Below are positions 15,715 to 23,886 of a DNA stretch of 29,017 nt, in pieces; the stretch's first letter is position 1, and every line of letters starts with the position of its first letter. Origin of the DNA: Oscillospiraceae bacterium (GTDB lineage Bacteria; Bacillota_A; Clostridia; Monoglobales; WRBX01); assembly GCA_009784335.1 (NCBI GenBank), contig WRBX01000001.1:1-29017 (forward strand), read 5' to 3'. Both the position numbers and the translations under genes were made by a program. The notes under the pieces were generated by a model that was not told the DNA's origin, made no database searches, and saw nothing but the letters and a program-made list of their open reading frames with translations.

Positions 15715-17583
15715 TCACATAATCGGTGGCGCACCTGCGCCCTGCCCTGCCATTGCCATTATTGCTTCAAGCGGTATTTGCGGCGGATTAGCACCGGGCG
15801 GAGCTTGTCCCGGTGGCATATTAGGAGGAAGAGGAGGAGGAGCCGGTTGCTGTTTGCTCCTAAGTCGCTCTAATATGTTTTGTTTTGATAAAATTGTGTC
15901 ATCAGGCAAGCTTTCAATAAAGTCAATCTCATCAAATTTTCCTCGTTCAAGTAGCATTTTCAATATTCCTTCCAGCCTCTGCCCTTCAGCATATTTGCTC
16001 CAAGGGTCAGCAGGCGAAACATCAACCTTAATAGAAAGCTTTATTTTTTCCATAATTTCTGCAGGAATAGTTTCAATAACTTCAACTGTCTCCATAATCG
16101 GATTTCCAAAGTTATCAACTCCGCTTTGAATTTCTTCTTCGATAACAACATCAATCCCATTAGGCGAATATCCGTTCTTAATATCAATCAAAATCCTTGC
16201 AATATCTTCAATAAACTTCCTAAATCTTGCCCCTTGCCCATTAAGTGGAACAGCCGCCGCATCCCGAACAGCGAGTATAGCCGCACCACTCGCCTTCTCA
16301 GGATTAACAGCTCCAAGCGCAATATCTCCCGCCCCGGCAAGCTCTCTCGTTTGGTTCATAAGTGTTGCAGATGATTCTCGAACCTCGCTATTCATAGGCG
16401 GCGGTTTCAAATAAGCAATAAGCGAGGCTATTTCCCTGGCGTCATCATCATCAAGTCCGATAATATTGCTACCATTCATAAGCGGCGAAGGGTCAGGAAT
16501 TGCCCGCTTGTTATATGCTAAAATGTTTCCGCTGGTCTTAATCTGCATAAGTTCTCGCGCTTTGGTTCGATTTATCTCAATCTGATTTGGAATGTTATAT
16601 AAAACTTCACCTAGTCCCCTAGCAGAACCTTTTAACCCATTCCATAAAAACCCCGCAATCGGATAAAGCTTCATCCCGGTCTTCGTCCAATCTTGCACAG
16701 TTGCAAATTTAGTCGTCTTCTTAAAATGCACAACATTGTCAATCTTCTTAAAATGCACAATAACATTGCATTTCCCATTATTTCCGCTTGTATTAACTTC
16801 ATCTTTTGCTCGGTCTCCGGCTTGATAATCATAATCGGTATCTGCAATTATAAGGTCTAATTCTTCCTTAGGTATGCCGTTATCCTCAGCCTCGGCAATA
16901 ACATTTCTAACGCTGTCACGATAAGGTAGCAGTATGTATGGTTGTTCTTGCAATTCAGGGTTATTCTCATCACCGAATAAAATATTAGTTCCGTCAACCT
17001 GCTTCATTTCAATTCCGTCAAGCCGTTCAAATTCACTTTCAATAGCCGGAATTTCATCATAAGATTCAATAATTTCGTTTCCTTCATCATCAATGCTAAT
17101 AACCGGGCTAATAATAGCCGGCTGTGTAATCTCAGTATGTTTCGATATCTTTGGAAAGAAATATGCATATTTCTCTCCGGTAATTCCGCTATCTAAAGCA
17201 ATCTCCCATGTAGCAGTATCAAGATTAAGATTTTCCCAGTTTCTTTGTGCGTCGGCATTAAGCAAATCGCAAACCTTTGTCGCCTTAATTTGCAAATTAG
17301 GGTCATCATAATTAGTAGCCGAATAATTAATTGCAAATCCCTTTTGCGCAACAACACCTATTTTATAAAGCAAAATAGGCTTGATAATATTAAGCACCGG
17401 TAGGCTAACCCCCGAATTGCTCGGAACATTCACTCCGCGCCATTGGTCGCCCTCAAAAAACCGATGGCATTTATCAGTATCATTAAAAAAGTTAAATTGT
17501 TGCAGATAACTAATCCCCTTCCGATATTTCGAATATGTATCAGTTATCTGCAAATCACTCTCATCTTTTTTGTTTTTTCCCAT
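15715..17583 (-). CDS. Portal protein
   Basis: This 622-residue protein forms the DNA entry ring at one capsid vertex. Visible features are an N-terminal helical region with FFEGDQWRG and a LPVLNIIKPILLYKIGVVAQ segment. A central beta-rich core contains VIVHFKKIDNVVHFKKT and AGFLWNGLKGSARGLGEVLY. The helix region IPNQIEINRTKARELMQIKT is typical of portals, and a Pro/Gly/Ala-rich C-terminal tail follows (about 575-622). Length fits P22-like portals more than the 400-500 residues common in siphophages. ATG 17583 is favoured over the GTG nine bases upstream, which is part of the GAGGTGA site. Confidence 0.88.
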   Translation of the reverse strand: MGKNKKDESDLQITDTYSKYRKGISYLQQFNFFNDTDKCHRFFEGDQWRGVNVPSNSGVSLPVLNIIKPILLYKIGVVAQKGFAINYSATNYDDPNLQIKATKVCDLLNADAQRNWENLNLDTATWEIALDSGITGEKYAYFFPKISKHTEITQPAIISPVISIDDEGNEIIESYDEIPAIESEFERLDGIEMKQVDGTNILFGDENNPELQEQPYILLPYRDSVRNVIAEAEDNGIPKEELDLIIADTDYDYQAGDRAKDEVNTSGNNGKCNVIVHFKKIDNVVHFKKTTKFATVQDWTKTGMKLYPIAGFLWNGLKGSARGLGEVLYNIPNQIEINRTKARELMQIKTSGNILAYNKRAIPDPSPLMNGSNIIGLDDDDAREIASLIAYLKPPPMNSEVRESSATLMNQTRELAGAGDIALGAVNPEKASGAAILAVRDAAAVPLNGQGARFRKFIEDIARILIDIKNGYSPNGIDVVIEEEIQSGVDNFGNPIMETVEVIETIPAEIMEKIKLSIKVDVSPADPWSKYAEGQRLEGILKMLLERGKFDEIDFIESLPDDTILSKQNILERLRSKQQPAPPPLPPNMPPGQAPPGANPPQIPLEAIMAMAGQGAGAPPIM

Positions 17584-17597
17584 GAAATTCACCTCAA

Positions 17598-17864
17598 TTA
17601 ATTATCAATGTATTCTTTTTGCCCATCTTGGCTTCCGTTATAACTGTTAATATTTTCAAATAATATTTCCGCATTTATCTCATCAATGGTTTTCTTTTTC
17701 TCAGCTTTTTTTTGCTCCTTTTTATCGCGCTTCAATGTTTTTATTCTTTCGCGTTCAAAGTGCCTGTTCTCATATTCAATTCTTCTTGCATTATGTCCGC
17801 CCATTTCAAACCTCCATTTTTCAACTAATTCGCCATTTTCACTCTTCCAAATAGCAATCTTCAT
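17598..17864 (-). CDS. Small charged protein between terminase and portal
   Basis: This 88-residue protein has an N-terminal segment MKIAIWKSENGELVEKWRFE and a very basic central helix (about 38-60, many Lys/Arg/Glu, KKEQKKAEKKK-like). Its ATG overlaps the terminase stop by four bases, so translation is coupled, and 14 bases separate it from the portal start. It may aid packaging or head assembly. I do not recognise a family. Confidence 0.7.
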   Translation of the reverse strand: MKIAIWKSENGELVEKWRFEMGGHNARRIEYENRHFERERIKTLKRDKKEQKKAEKKKTIDEINAEILFENINSYNGSQDGQKEYIDN

Positions 17865-19240
17865 ATTCCCGCTCCTCCAAAACCAAATAAACCGTCATTT
17901 GTATAAGTCTGCTTTTCAAAATCCCAAATTTCTTTTTTCTTATTAGGCAGTATTGCAGCCCTCGGCCTGCTCATCAACCCATATCTTAAAGCTTCGGGTG
18001 CATGAGAAAGCTCATGCGGCTCGCGTGCAACATCCTCGATTCGCCTTTGGTCATATTGTAGTTGCGGAAGCGTGCGAATTAAGTTTTTGCAATTCTCAAA
18101 TATTTGCATTTTAGGCTCACCGCCATCTTTATCTTTATCAAAATGCAAATATTCTTTAATAACTCTCCAACCGGAAACCCTTGAATTATTCGCCTTGATA
18201 ATTCCCGATAGTCCACTCTTTCGCATAATCTCCACTCCGCTAGTCCCGGTCTCTTGCCGTGAGTTCCATAAATCAGGGCTTGCAGTCGTATATGCAATTT
18301 TCTCTTCCTTTGGAGTTAGTTCTTTAATTCTTAATGCAGCCTGCGAAAGTATCAAATTAGGCTCATAAAGCTCACGGTATATGTAAACTCTATTTTCAGT
18401 GCTAACAGCAAACCATAAGCACGCCGTCATGTCTTGCCCATAATCCAAAGCCCTAAACTTCGTCCAATTATTCGGTATTTCAAAAGGCGGGCAAGTGTGC
18501 AAATCTCTCTTAAATTCCTTAAAATATTGCCCTGCATAAACATCCCAGTCGCCGTCTAAATGCGCCCTTCTCAAATCCTCAGGCAATTTCATAAGCATTT
18601 GCTTATATTCGGTATCCCTCAAAAATTCGTTATCATCCACCTTTGCAGGATAAAAAACATAATCATCAGGGTTTTCATTCTTATTGAAATTTCTATCTAT
18701 AAAAAGCCTCTTAACCCACGAATGCCCAACTCCGCCGGGGTTGCAAGTGTAATATGCGCGCGGCGTAAAGTCCTTCCTTGTTGTTCTAAGCGCAGTTTGA
18801 ATAAAATTAACCCACTCTTCCTCAAACCCGGTCGCCTCTTCAAATCCTTGCACATCGTATTCCTGCCCCTGATATTGCAAGCTGTCTTTGTAACTTGCGC
18901 AATATCCAAGCTTTATTGTTGAACCATTGGCAAATGTAAAAGTCTTTTTGCTATCGTTATATTTTGCAATCCCGCAAGGTATAAGCTCATTCATAAGCTG
19001 ATTAATATGATTAGTTGCTATTTCAGGATAAGTCCGCCTAAGCAGTAATATTTTTAATCCGGCATATCTGCAAGCCAACATAACAAGCTTTCGCCTCATA
19101 GCCCACGATTTGCCGCCGCCCCTTGCCCCACCATAACATGTATGCCTATTTCTAGATTTGAAAAATGGAATTTGCGCCTTTTGCGGCGTGCCGGTTAATA
19201 TAATTTCCTTAACACCATTTTTAACCTCCCAAGTCGTCAT
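17861..19240 (-). CDS. terL: Terminase large subunit
   Basis: This 459-residue motor/nuclease packages phage DNA into the prohead. A Walker A motif GGARGGGKS (37-45) and an acidic pair in GFEEATG (about 134-135, Walker B) are followed by the coupling motif YTCNPGG (163-169). The C-terminal nuclease begins at RALDYG, with Asp265 as metal ligand. ATG 19240 is chosen because GGAGGGG lies 10 bases upstream. An in-frame TTG 30 bases earlier lacks such a site. The gene overlaps the small subunit gene by 20 bases. The C-terminus has a Gly/Phe-rich end (LFGFGGAGI). Confidence 0.96.
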   Translation of the reverse strand: MTTWEVKNGVKEIILTGTPQKAQIPFFKSRNRHTCYGGARGGGKSWAMRRKLVMLACRYAGLKILLLRRTYPEIATNHINQLMNELIPCGIAKYNDSKKTFTFANGSTIKLGYCASYKDSLQYQGQEYDVQGFEEATGFEEEWVNFIQTALRTTRKDFTPRAYYTCNPGGVGHSWVKRLFIDRNFNKNENPDDYVFYPAKVDDNEFLRDTEYKQMLMKLPEDLRRAHLDGDWDVYAGQYFKEFKRDLHTCPPFEIPNNWTKFRALDYGQDMTACLWFAVSTENRVYIYRELYEPNLILSQAALRIKELTPKEEKIAYTTASPDLWNSRQETGTSGVEIMRKSGLSGIIKANNSRVSGWRVIKEYLHFDKDKDGGEPKMQIFENCKNLIRTLPQLQYDQRRIEDVAREPHELSHAPEALRYGLMSRPRAAILPNKKKEIWDFEKQTYTNDGLFGFGGAGI

Positions 19241-19736
19241 CGGAATCCTGCCCCTCCATTCGAATCGCAAACATATTAAATGCCGAATCAGCCAAAGCGG
19301 CCTGCGCCTTCACGCTCTCATTTTTCAATTTATCCCACGAATCAGGTTTCAAGTTCCTCATTATGAACGAAGTAGCCCGCCAATCAGGAGGCACCCACAC
19401 CTCCCGCTCCACGCGCTTAACTGTTTCCAGCGGTTTGATTTTGCCGGCCTTATCATTCCCGCTAACCTCAACCCTTTCATATTCAATAATTGTCTTGTAA
19501 TATCCCTTTGCCTGCTTAAAAGCCGAAATCTCAATCTCTTTTAAGAGCTCATCACGCCCGGCATTTATAGCCTTAGCAAGACTCACATCATCTTTCTCAT
19601 ATTTTTTAAGTGTCGAAAGTCCGCACCCCATAAGTGCCGCAATCTGCGCTTTTGTGTTTCCATCATAGGAATAAATTCTAATGCGCTCAAGCCCATCATC
19701 AGAAAGCCAATATGTAATATCAAATTTCTTTCCCAT
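19221..19736 (-). CDS. terS: Terminase small subunit
   Basis: This 171-residue protein should recognise phage DNA and start packaging. It has a helix-turn-helix near the N-terminus (about 25-48, KAQIAALMGCGLSTLKKYEK), a central segment AKGYYKTIIEYERVEVSG, the pattern REVWVPPDWRATSFIMRNLK followed by PDSWDK that is typical of this small-subunit group, and an acidic tail. It directly precedes and overlaps TerL, and follows the endolysin gene by 10 bases. Confidence 0.88.
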   Translation of the reverse strand: MGKKFDITYWLSDDGLERIRIYSYDGNTKAQIAALMGCGLSTLKKYEKDDVSLAKAINAGRDELLKEIEISAFKQAKGYYKTIIEYERVEVSGNDKAGKIKPLETVKRVEREVWVPPDWRATSFIMRNLKPDSWDKLKNESVKAQAALADSAFNMFAIRMEGQDSDDDLGG

Positions 19737-19746
19737 TGCTAAGCCC

Positions 19747-20460
19747 CTAAATCCTACTAATCATCATTGCAACTTCCTCGCGCGTAGCCCAGCTCTGCGG
19801 CCTTGTTCCATCAGTAATCCCTTGCTTTATATGCTCGTTATATAACCTCGGCTTAAGCCCTCGCTCATAAAGATAATGGTCCATCATTTTTGCAAATTGC
19901 TCGTTAGTCATCTCGTCCTCCTTGTTTTCGATTCTTAAATATTCAAGTATCCCGGCAACTATAGCCGTAGCGCAATAAAACCTATAATCATCACTTTTTA
20001 ATTTACCCAAATCACTGGCGTTATCCATAAATCCAAGCTCACAAAGTATCGCCGGGCATGGAGGATAAACCACCATATGAAACCCCGAATATTTAACTCC
20101 TCTATCTCTCATCCCTGTCTTGCGAATTAAATGCGCCTGCACAAGATTTGCCAATTTATCAGCATTCGTCCCGGGCTTATATGCGAAAGTCTCAATGCCT
20201 GTCCCTCCGCCCGCGTTAGCATGTATGCTCACGCTTAAATCGCATTTCTCAGCCCTTATCATTTGCGACCTATCGGAAAGTCCTATATCATTTTTTCCCA
20301 TAATATCGTCAGTTCTCAGCGTATTTATGCCATATTTTTTAAGTAATTCACAAACTCTAGTTGCCACATCGGAATTGAAGCTCCACTCTCGCATAGTTCC
20401 ATCAGGCGAGCGTTTGCCAGGCGTATTAAACCCATGCCCCGCGTCAATCGCAATTTTCAT
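19747..20460 (-). CDS. Endolysin, N-acetylmuramoyl-L-alanine amidase (Amidase_3)
   Basis: This 237-residue lysin cuts the bond between muramic acid and the stem peptide to release virions. The zinc site is DAGHG (His9), Glu25 and SIHANAGG (His80), and the catalytic Glu141 lies in ILCELGFMDN. After the catalytic domain (about 1-176) comes a short C-terminal region with GITDGTRPQSWATREEVAMM, resembling a single S-layer-homology-like element of clostridial phage amidases. It has no signal peptide, so it depends on the adjacent holin. Confidence 0.95.
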   Translation of the reverse strand: MKIAIDAGHGFNTPGKRSPDGTMREWSFNSDVATRVCELLKKYGINTLRTDDIMGKNDIGLSDRSQMIRAEKCDLSVSIHANAGGGTGIETFAYKPGTNADKLANLVQAHLIRKTGMRDRGVKYSGFHMVVYPPCPAILCELGFMDNASDLGKLKSDDYRFYCATAIVAGILEYLRIENKEDEMTNEQFAKMMDHYLYERGLKPRLYNEHIKQGITDGTRPQSWATREEVAMMISRI

Positions 20461-20475
20461 TTTAATCTCCTAGTC

Positions 20476-20673
20476 TTAGCTTTTTTTTGAGCCTTCAACT
20501 TCCGGGAGGCCTGTCACACTCGTCAAAAGAGATAAAAATCCGGCCAATAGTGAAGTTGAAACAACAATTTTCCAGTCAACCTCGTGCCAAGCTGCCGTAA
20601 GTCCTATTATTGCAATAGCCGACTGCGCCACAGTTTTTAGCGCCCTAATGCTTGCCGCTCGAATCCAACTCAT
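20476..20673 (-). CDS. Holin, r1t type
   Basis: This 65-residue protein starts MSWIRAASIRALKTVAQ, has two membrane segments (about 13-28 and 33-52) and contains LTSVTGLPEVEG near the end, the pattern of the phage r1t holin family. It would permeabilise the membrane so the amidase reaches the wall. It lies 15 bases before the amidase gene, and its ATG overlaps the stop of the preceding gene by four bases. Confidence 0.9.
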   Translation of the reverse strand: MSWIRAASIRALKTVAQSAIAIIGLTAAWHEVDWKIVVSTSLLAGFLSLLTSVTGLPEVEGSKKS

Positions 20674-20900
20674 CGTCTCGTCAACTCCTTTATTAGAATA
20701 GAAATGTCGCTCTTGATATAATCAAGGTCAGCTTTTATAATTCCTAACTCTTTCTCTATTTTGATTTCCTTAAGCTCACGCATATCATTTTTAATCGAAT
20801 TAACCTCAAATTGTAATGTTAAAAATGAAGCTACTATGGCTAAAACAACACCACCTATTTTTAATAAATCAACCACTTTTATTTCTTTCAATTTTTCCAT
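20670..20900 (-). CDS. Small membrane protein with coiled coil (lysis cassette)
   Basis: This 76-residue protein has one membrane segment (about 12-30, LLKIGGVVLAIVASFLTL) followed by a charged helical coiled-coil (KNDMRELKEIKIEKEL...IKADLDYIKSDIS). The order here is membrane first, unlike XhlA-type proteins where the coiled coil comes first. It is encoded directly before the holin and overlaps it by four bases, so it probably assists or regulates lysis. AAGGAG precedes the ATG and overlaps the end of the upstream tail-fibre remnant. Confidence 0.75.
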   Translation of the reverse strand: MEKLKEIKVVDLLKIGGVVLAIVASFLTLQFEVNSIKNDMRELKEIKIEKELGIIKADLDYIKSDISILIKELTRR

Positions 20901-20911
20901 AATTAAACTCC

Positions 20912-20983
20912 TTACCTATTAAAAGCAAAAGCACCGCTAACAGAAGAGGAAGAATCGGGAAATGCAACTTCCGCATTTGTTAA
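20912..20983 (-). pseudogene. Duplicated tail-fibre C-terminal remnant
   Basis: Immediately after the tail-fibre TAA, the same frame stays open for 23 more codons and ends AFPDSSSSVSGAFAFNR. This matches the true C-terminus NFPDSGSTVSGVFGFN at 11 of 16 positions. There is no start codon or ribosome site. It appears to be the end of a second fibre copy left by duplication or recombination. Readthrough of the TAA would extend the fibre by this peptide, but that is speculative. Confidence 0.72.
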
Positions 20984-23551
20984 TTAGAATGTATTTCCGG
21001 TATTAAAACCAAATACTCCGCTAACAGTTGAACCGCTATCAGGAAAATTAGTGTCAGTTGTCCCACTTAAATAACGCCTATTGCAAATGTTACGATGTAT
21101 CATTCTTGCAGATGAGGCGCCTTCGACTAAATAAATATGTGAATTAGCATCTTTATAAACAACCCAGTTAGATTCAATATATTTTCTATAACCACCAAAT
21201 GCAGATATGCAGTTATTCCACGAGGGGTCTATAACACCCGGAATTATAGAATTACGCCGTAATTGCCCGTGTTCTTGCATGCCCATTACAGTCCATTGCC
21301 GTGTTGGTATATCAGAATTTCTTATACCCGGTGCATTTATTATAACCCTGTTATCTTCAAATCTTGCTATATCATAATTCCAAAACCAAACAAATGGTAT
21401 TCCGTTATTCATATTTGTAACATTAAATGTAAAATTAAAATCACAATCAATAACTGCATATTCTCTGATTTTCGTGCCCGCTCCATAATATGTGCCAATG
21501 TTTCCGTTTGCAGTTTCTATTGTTATTGAAATATTATGTTTACATCTTAATATTTTAACAATTAAGTTATTAGGTGTTCCAGCAACTGTGCTAAATAAAA
21601 ATGCGTTAAATACATTATTAGCGCCCCATTGGCTACCACCATCAATATAACAATTGGTAACATTCAAATTTGTTAAAGTATATCCCCTATAATTCACATT
21701 TCCGGTTGTTATAAATTCACAGTTCGAAATATCAATTCCATTCTTTCCATAAAATAACACATCATAACTTGTAGAGCTTTGATTTCCGGTAATATAGAAT
21801 TTACATCCATCAATAGTTGTGCGCAAAATATCCATTCCCGCTCCGGTTGTAACAGCCGGATATTGAGCCATAGAAAAGTGCAAAACAATATGAGAATTAA
21901 GCATAATAAATCGATTAATATATCTAACATCCGGAAGAATAGTTAGTTTGCAATTATCAATAGTTAAATTACCGCCAACAACACCCAAAACTTGCTCAAT
22001 CTTAACACTGCTAAAATTGCAGTTAAAAAAATGCAAGTTTGAATTGCTGCTTTTCACAATAGGAACATTATTGCTTTGAAATTTTATGCCTTCAATAAAA
22101 ACCTTTTCTGAACTGTTAGAAAATAGTAAATTGCAGTTATTAGACATTTGAAAAACACAATCTTCGCCATATATCCTGCCCTTGATAATCTTTGTTTGAT
22201 TATCTCCTGTTTGAGTTAAGTTATAAGTGCCTCTGCGAAATATAATATCTCCGGTAAAACCGTTCGGCACAAAGTCAAAAATCTCTTTTAGTGTTATAGT
22301 TGTGCCATTGTATAAAATATCGCAGTTTTCAGCTATATCACCCTCATTTTCATTACCAACAATAATTGTGGCAGTTCTAAGACATTTCCCGCTCCCTCCA
22401 CCTGGAGGAGGGTTCACAGGAGAATAAACTCTCTGATTATTATCATAAACTCCGTCATTAGCCGATATATTGTCAATTTGAGCCGTCCATTTATTAGTCG
22501 AATTATTTCTTTCAATCTTGTTTTTACCAGCGGCGTCAAAATTAATAGCATTATTAACATTGATAAAATTAGAAACAAAAGCCGCCGGCACTTCTAAACT
22601 ATCGTTCATTTTAACTTTTTTACTAAAAGAGTTATCACCGGTAAAAGTATTGTTTCCGGATAAATAAACATCCCCGCCGCCACCACCGCTAATAACATTA
22701 GTTTCACCGGTCATAGGAACACCGTTATATTTAGGCCGATTGCTCAAATCATCAAAATTTGAAGTGCCGCCTCCCCCACCAATAGGATTTCCGTTATATG
22801 TAGGCTGTCCTCCGCTCTCGCCAAATTTATCAAGCACCGCCTTATTCTGATGAGTATGTATCTCGTTAAATTTTGCCGCAGTTAAAATTCCCGGTTCAAA
22901 AGCGTTAGCCTTTGGTATGTTTTCCCAAAAATTATTAAATCCACTATCAATTACAGGATTTTTATATCGGAAATTGTATCTTAAATTATCTCCTGAAACA
23001 GTAAACACTTTGTCAGGGTTAAAAAGAATATCACCATTAACAGTTGATTTATCAAGTTTATTTTGAAATTCTTGAAATTTTGCCGCAGTTAATATCCCGG
23101 ATTGCAAAGTAGATGAAATAGGTAATCCAGAACCTAATCCTTTTGGCTCATTCGTGACTGGATTTAACCATTTTATTGAGTATTGCACGGCATTTGGATT
23201 ACTGCTAAATGTAATATCAGTAACAAAATCTAAATTAAGATTACTAATTAAATTCTGCACATCCTGCCTAATTTCATCATCTTGCGCTTTAAGCCAATCA
23301 ATCCCATCTTGCAAGCTCTGCAAAGCTCCGCTATCAGGATTTATAATCTGTAATTCATTGGCAGAAAAATCAGGCGACATCAAGTAATTAATAACTCCGT
23401 TCACTTGCCCAATTGCAACACCAAAAACAGCAACATAATCAAAAAATGCTTTTAATTGGCTCGCCGTCATCTGCGGCCTATCAGGCTGCTCACTATGTAA
23501 ATGCCCCGAAAAGCTCGGCTCATCTCTCAAAAAATCCGATAATTGTGCCAT
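20984..23551 (-). CDS. Tail fibre/receptor-binding protein with beta-helix
   Basis: This 855-residue protein is probably the host-recognition fibre. The N-terminus (1-60, MAQLSDFLRDEPSFSG) is likely the virion anchor. GILTAAKF occurs twice (near 153 and 221), suggesting repeated modules. Gly-rich linkers (PIGGGGG, SGGGGGDV) flank a GNNTFTGDNSFSKKV element. From about 400 on, short repeated beta turns with Asn and Cys (GIKFQSN, NLHFFNCNF, NLTIDNCKLT, ISNCEFITTGN) indicate a right-handed parallel beta-helix. The end is NFPDSGSTVSGVFGFN plus a short tail. GAGGTGA precedes ATG 23551, and a 29-bp repeat lies upstream. It is placed before the lysis genes, not after the other tail genes. Confidence 0.82.
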   Translation of the reverse strand: MAQLSDFLRDEPSFSGHLHSEQPDRPQMTASQLKAFFDYVAVFGVAIGQVNGVINYLMSPDFSANELQIINPDSGALQSLQDGIDWLKAQDDEIRQDVQNLISNLNLDFVTDITFSSNPNAVQYSIKWLNPVTNEPKGLGSGLPISSTLQSGILTAAKFQEFQNKLDKSTVNGDILFNPDKVFTVSGDNLRYNFRYKNPVIDSGFNNFWENIPKANAFEPGILTAAKFNEIHTHQNKAVLDKFGESGGQPTYNGNPIGGGGGTSNFDDLSNRPKYNGVPMTGETNVISGGGGGDVYLSGNNTFTGDNSFSKKVKMNDSLEVPAAFVSNFINVNNAINFDAAGKNKIERNNSTNKWTAQIDNISANDGVYDNNQRVYSPVNPPPGGGSGKCLRTATIIVGNENEGDIAENCDILYNGTTITLKEIFDFVPNGFTGDIIFRRGTYNLTQTGDNQTKIIKGRIYGEDCVFQMSNNCNLLFSNSSEKVFIEGIKFQSNNVPIVKSSNSNLHFFNCNFSSVKIEQVLGVVGGNLTIDNCKLTILPDVRYINRFIMLNSHIVLHFSMAQYPAVTTGAGMDILRTTIDGCKFYITGNQSSTSYDVLFYGKNGIDISNCEFITTGNVNYRGYTLTNLNVTNCYIDGGSQWGANNVFNAFLFSTVAGTPNNLIVKILRCKHNISITIETANGNIGTYYGAGTKIREYAVIDCDFNFTFNVTNMNNGIPFVWFWNYDIARFEDNRVIINAPGIRNSDIPTRQWTVMGMQEHGQLRRNSIIPGVIDPSWNNCISAFGGYRKYIESNWVVYKDANSHIYLVEGASSARMIHRNICNRRYLSGTTDTNFPDSGSTVSGVFGFNTGNTF

Positions 23552-23585
23552 ATCAACTCACCTCTTCTATGTTTTAAGCAAAACA

Positions 23586-23614
23586 TATTTTTAGGCTCAT
23601 TAACGACAACTTTT
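23586..23614 (-). repeat. 29-bp leader repeat, copy 2 (possible phage promoter)
   Basis: This copy is identical over 29 bases to 4457-4485 and abuts the stop of the 90-residue gene, upstream of the tail-fibre gene. On the minus strand TTGTCG is followed after 16 bases by TATGTT, a weak -10. It would mark the switch from the early operon to virion genes. Confidence 0.6.
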
Positions 23615-23886
23615 CATTTATCCCAATTTTCATAAAATTTCTTTCGCGCCCGCTCCAAAGTCTTTTCGCTACAAGGGCATTTCATGCTAGCCGAAATAAT
23701 AGAATCACCCTTAGTCATAACTCTAAATAACCAATAACCATATTCCCCGCCGCAAGAAGCACTCAAATTTATTATTTTTAGCTTAATATCATAAGGTTGG
23801 TCACGAAAATCAAGGCAAGTCGCCTTTATAAGCACCTGCTTATTCTTTGGAATATTCACCGAGCGCAATATCTTATATCCCATCAT
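23614..23886 (-). CDS. Small protein after Rep, unknown function
   Basis: This 90-residue protein starts MMGYKILRSVNIPKNKQVL and contains Cys24, Cys45 and a CPC pair in SMKCPCSEKTLERARKKF. Its ATG overlaps the Rep stop by four bases, so it is translationally coupled to Rep and may help replication. It is the last gene of the early operon before the fibre leader repeat. I do not recognise a family. Confidence 0.7.
   Translation of the reverse strand: MMGYKILRSVNIPKNKQVLIKATCLDFRDQPYDIKLKIINLSASCGGEYGYWLFRVMTKGDSIISASMKCPCSEKTLERARKKFYENWDK

Noticed and set aside
15654..15734. Longer scaffold protein starting at 15734
   Set aside because: The extra 27 residues are basic and Cys-containing, unlike the acidic scaffold, overlap the portal end, and lack a ribosome site.
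20912..23551. Diversity-generating retroelement at the tail fibre
   Set aside because: The duplicated tip suggested a template/variable pair, but there is no reverse transcriptase gene and the differences are not concentrated at adenines.
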